DNA of 21,319 nt from Ichthyophonus hoferi. Lineage: Eukaryota; Opisthokonta; Ichthyosporea; Ichthyophonida; Ichthyophonidae. A program made the position numbers and the translations under genes. Shown one piece after another: positions 20,575 to 21,319 of the stretch. How positions within the stretch are numbered: the stretch's first letter is position 1; every line of letters starts with the position of its first letter. The notes under the pieces were generated by a model that was given only the letters and a program-made list of their open reading frames with translations, was not told the origin of the DNA and did no database searches. The stretch lies in the NCBI GenBank assembly GCA_002751075.1, contig NAOQ01000235.1, positions 81,988 to 103,306 of the forward strand, written 5' to 3'.

Positions 20575-21319
20575 GTAAGTATTGATTTTGTACTGATATT
20601 TGATCCAGAATCATTTATATATACCTATCTGGAGCTGACCTTCTATTGCAACATTAATCAGCACTTGAATTAGCAATTTTTCCTAGCAGTTGACATAAAG
20701 GGATCATGACCGTTTCTGTAAGTCGGGTTTCTTAAGTTGAGGCCTTTAGATCTAAAGGCCTTTTTCTTTCCTCACTAAGAATTGTGTTATGCATTATTGG
20801 GACTTAAGGTTGCACCATCTTCTACCTGGAGTGAAGATACCATAGGCTCTATGGGTATTGATGGCAATCCCTACACATGCACCCAAACTTATGACTGGAT
20901 ATCAAAACAGCTATGGTAGACTGTTCATTTGGGTACCAATGCTACTATCCATTCTTTTAAGGTCTTTTACTGAGATAAATGTTTACATATATTCTTAATG
21001 ATTAGCATACAAATGCCAAATAGTAGTAATTCATTTATCCTTCAGTGACCTCTCCTGACTCATTATGTCTTAATGTCATTTAGTTACTTTACAAAGGCTG
21101 TATGAATAACTATATACAACAGTCCATAAATATTCATTCCTTACATAGCTCACCCACAGGCAATCCTTTGGGGGTCGCCTTGACAACTTTGAAGTTACTG
21201 CAGATGGTAAAACTTGCAACTCTGAGTCCCTTGGCCGTATGTTTCTCCTTCACAATGAATATTCTTGTTGGCTTGAGTACGATAAACCTGTAACAGGCCA
21301 AGGTTAGGGTTTAGACTGA
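20575..21319 (+). pseudogene. Decaying tandem copy of the FTP domain exons (runs off the window)
   Basis: DNA from 20575 aligns with 19406 onward at a constant offset of 1169 bp through the intron and the first domain exon: GTAAGTATTG, then CTATCTGGAGCTGA, then TCTTAAGTTGAGGCCTTTAG. The exon copy reads LKVAPSSTWSEDTIGSMGID, matching ATQSST...SMAID. The acceptor AG of 19624-19625 is AT here (20793-20794), and the second Trp of PWW is TAG. A second exon copy from 21149 reads GGRLDNFEVTADGKTC and CWLEYDKPVTGQ, then a TAG at 21305 in GGTTAGGGTTTAG where the intact copy goes on to LKIVLW. It is closer to canonical F-type lectins (RLxNFEV) than the intact copy. A stray acceptor at 20542 could make a 32-bp exon, 20543-20574. 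As a unit it looks dead. Confidence 0.7.

Overview
The window looks like AT-rich nuclear DNA from a simple animal, most likely a demosponge (inference). It has GT-AG introns of about 220-260 bp in one gene, one intronless HMG-box gene of animal type, F-type lectin (fucolectin/FTP) domain exons in tandem, and several worn transposable elements. There are no bacterial operons, rRNAs, tRNAs or CRISPR arrays. Much of the sequence is AT-rich and apparently non-coding.

Layout. 2-148: the last codons of a plus-strand gene that begins outside the window. 149-7400: intergenic DNA with a foldback repeat (968-1180), a short GATA-type microsatellite (about 3216-3278) and a fresh 136-bp tandem duplication (5741-6002). 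7443-8853: a compact, single-exon HMG-box transcription factor gene with TATA box, 342-codon ORF and poly(A) signal. 8914-10770: a hairpin, a pyrimidine tract and degenerate AT-rich repeats.

10869-17065 is a nest of transposon remains. There are two plus-strand fragments of one LTR-retroelement family (A and B), a minus-strand Ty1/copia fossil with RNase H and reverse transcriptase traces (C), and a Tc1/mariner-type DNA transposon (13802-15273). The transposon appears to have landed on the TATA box of the LTR of fragment B. 17066-18805 shows little.

18806-20367 carries the 3' part (or all) of a secreted-type F-type lectin gene with two FTP domains, each split by a phase-0 intron, with a phase-1 intron between domains. 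A further copy of the domain lies directly downstream, shifted by 1169 bp. It is decaying (lost splice acceptor, in-frame stop) and runs to the window end.

The genes do not form a pathway. The most interesting features are the HMG protein, which has repressor-like short motifs at both ends; the lectin tandem array, in which the usual fucose-binding Arg-x-Asp signature is missing; and the mariner element, whose long terminal inverted repeats are built from about 21-bp tandem units.
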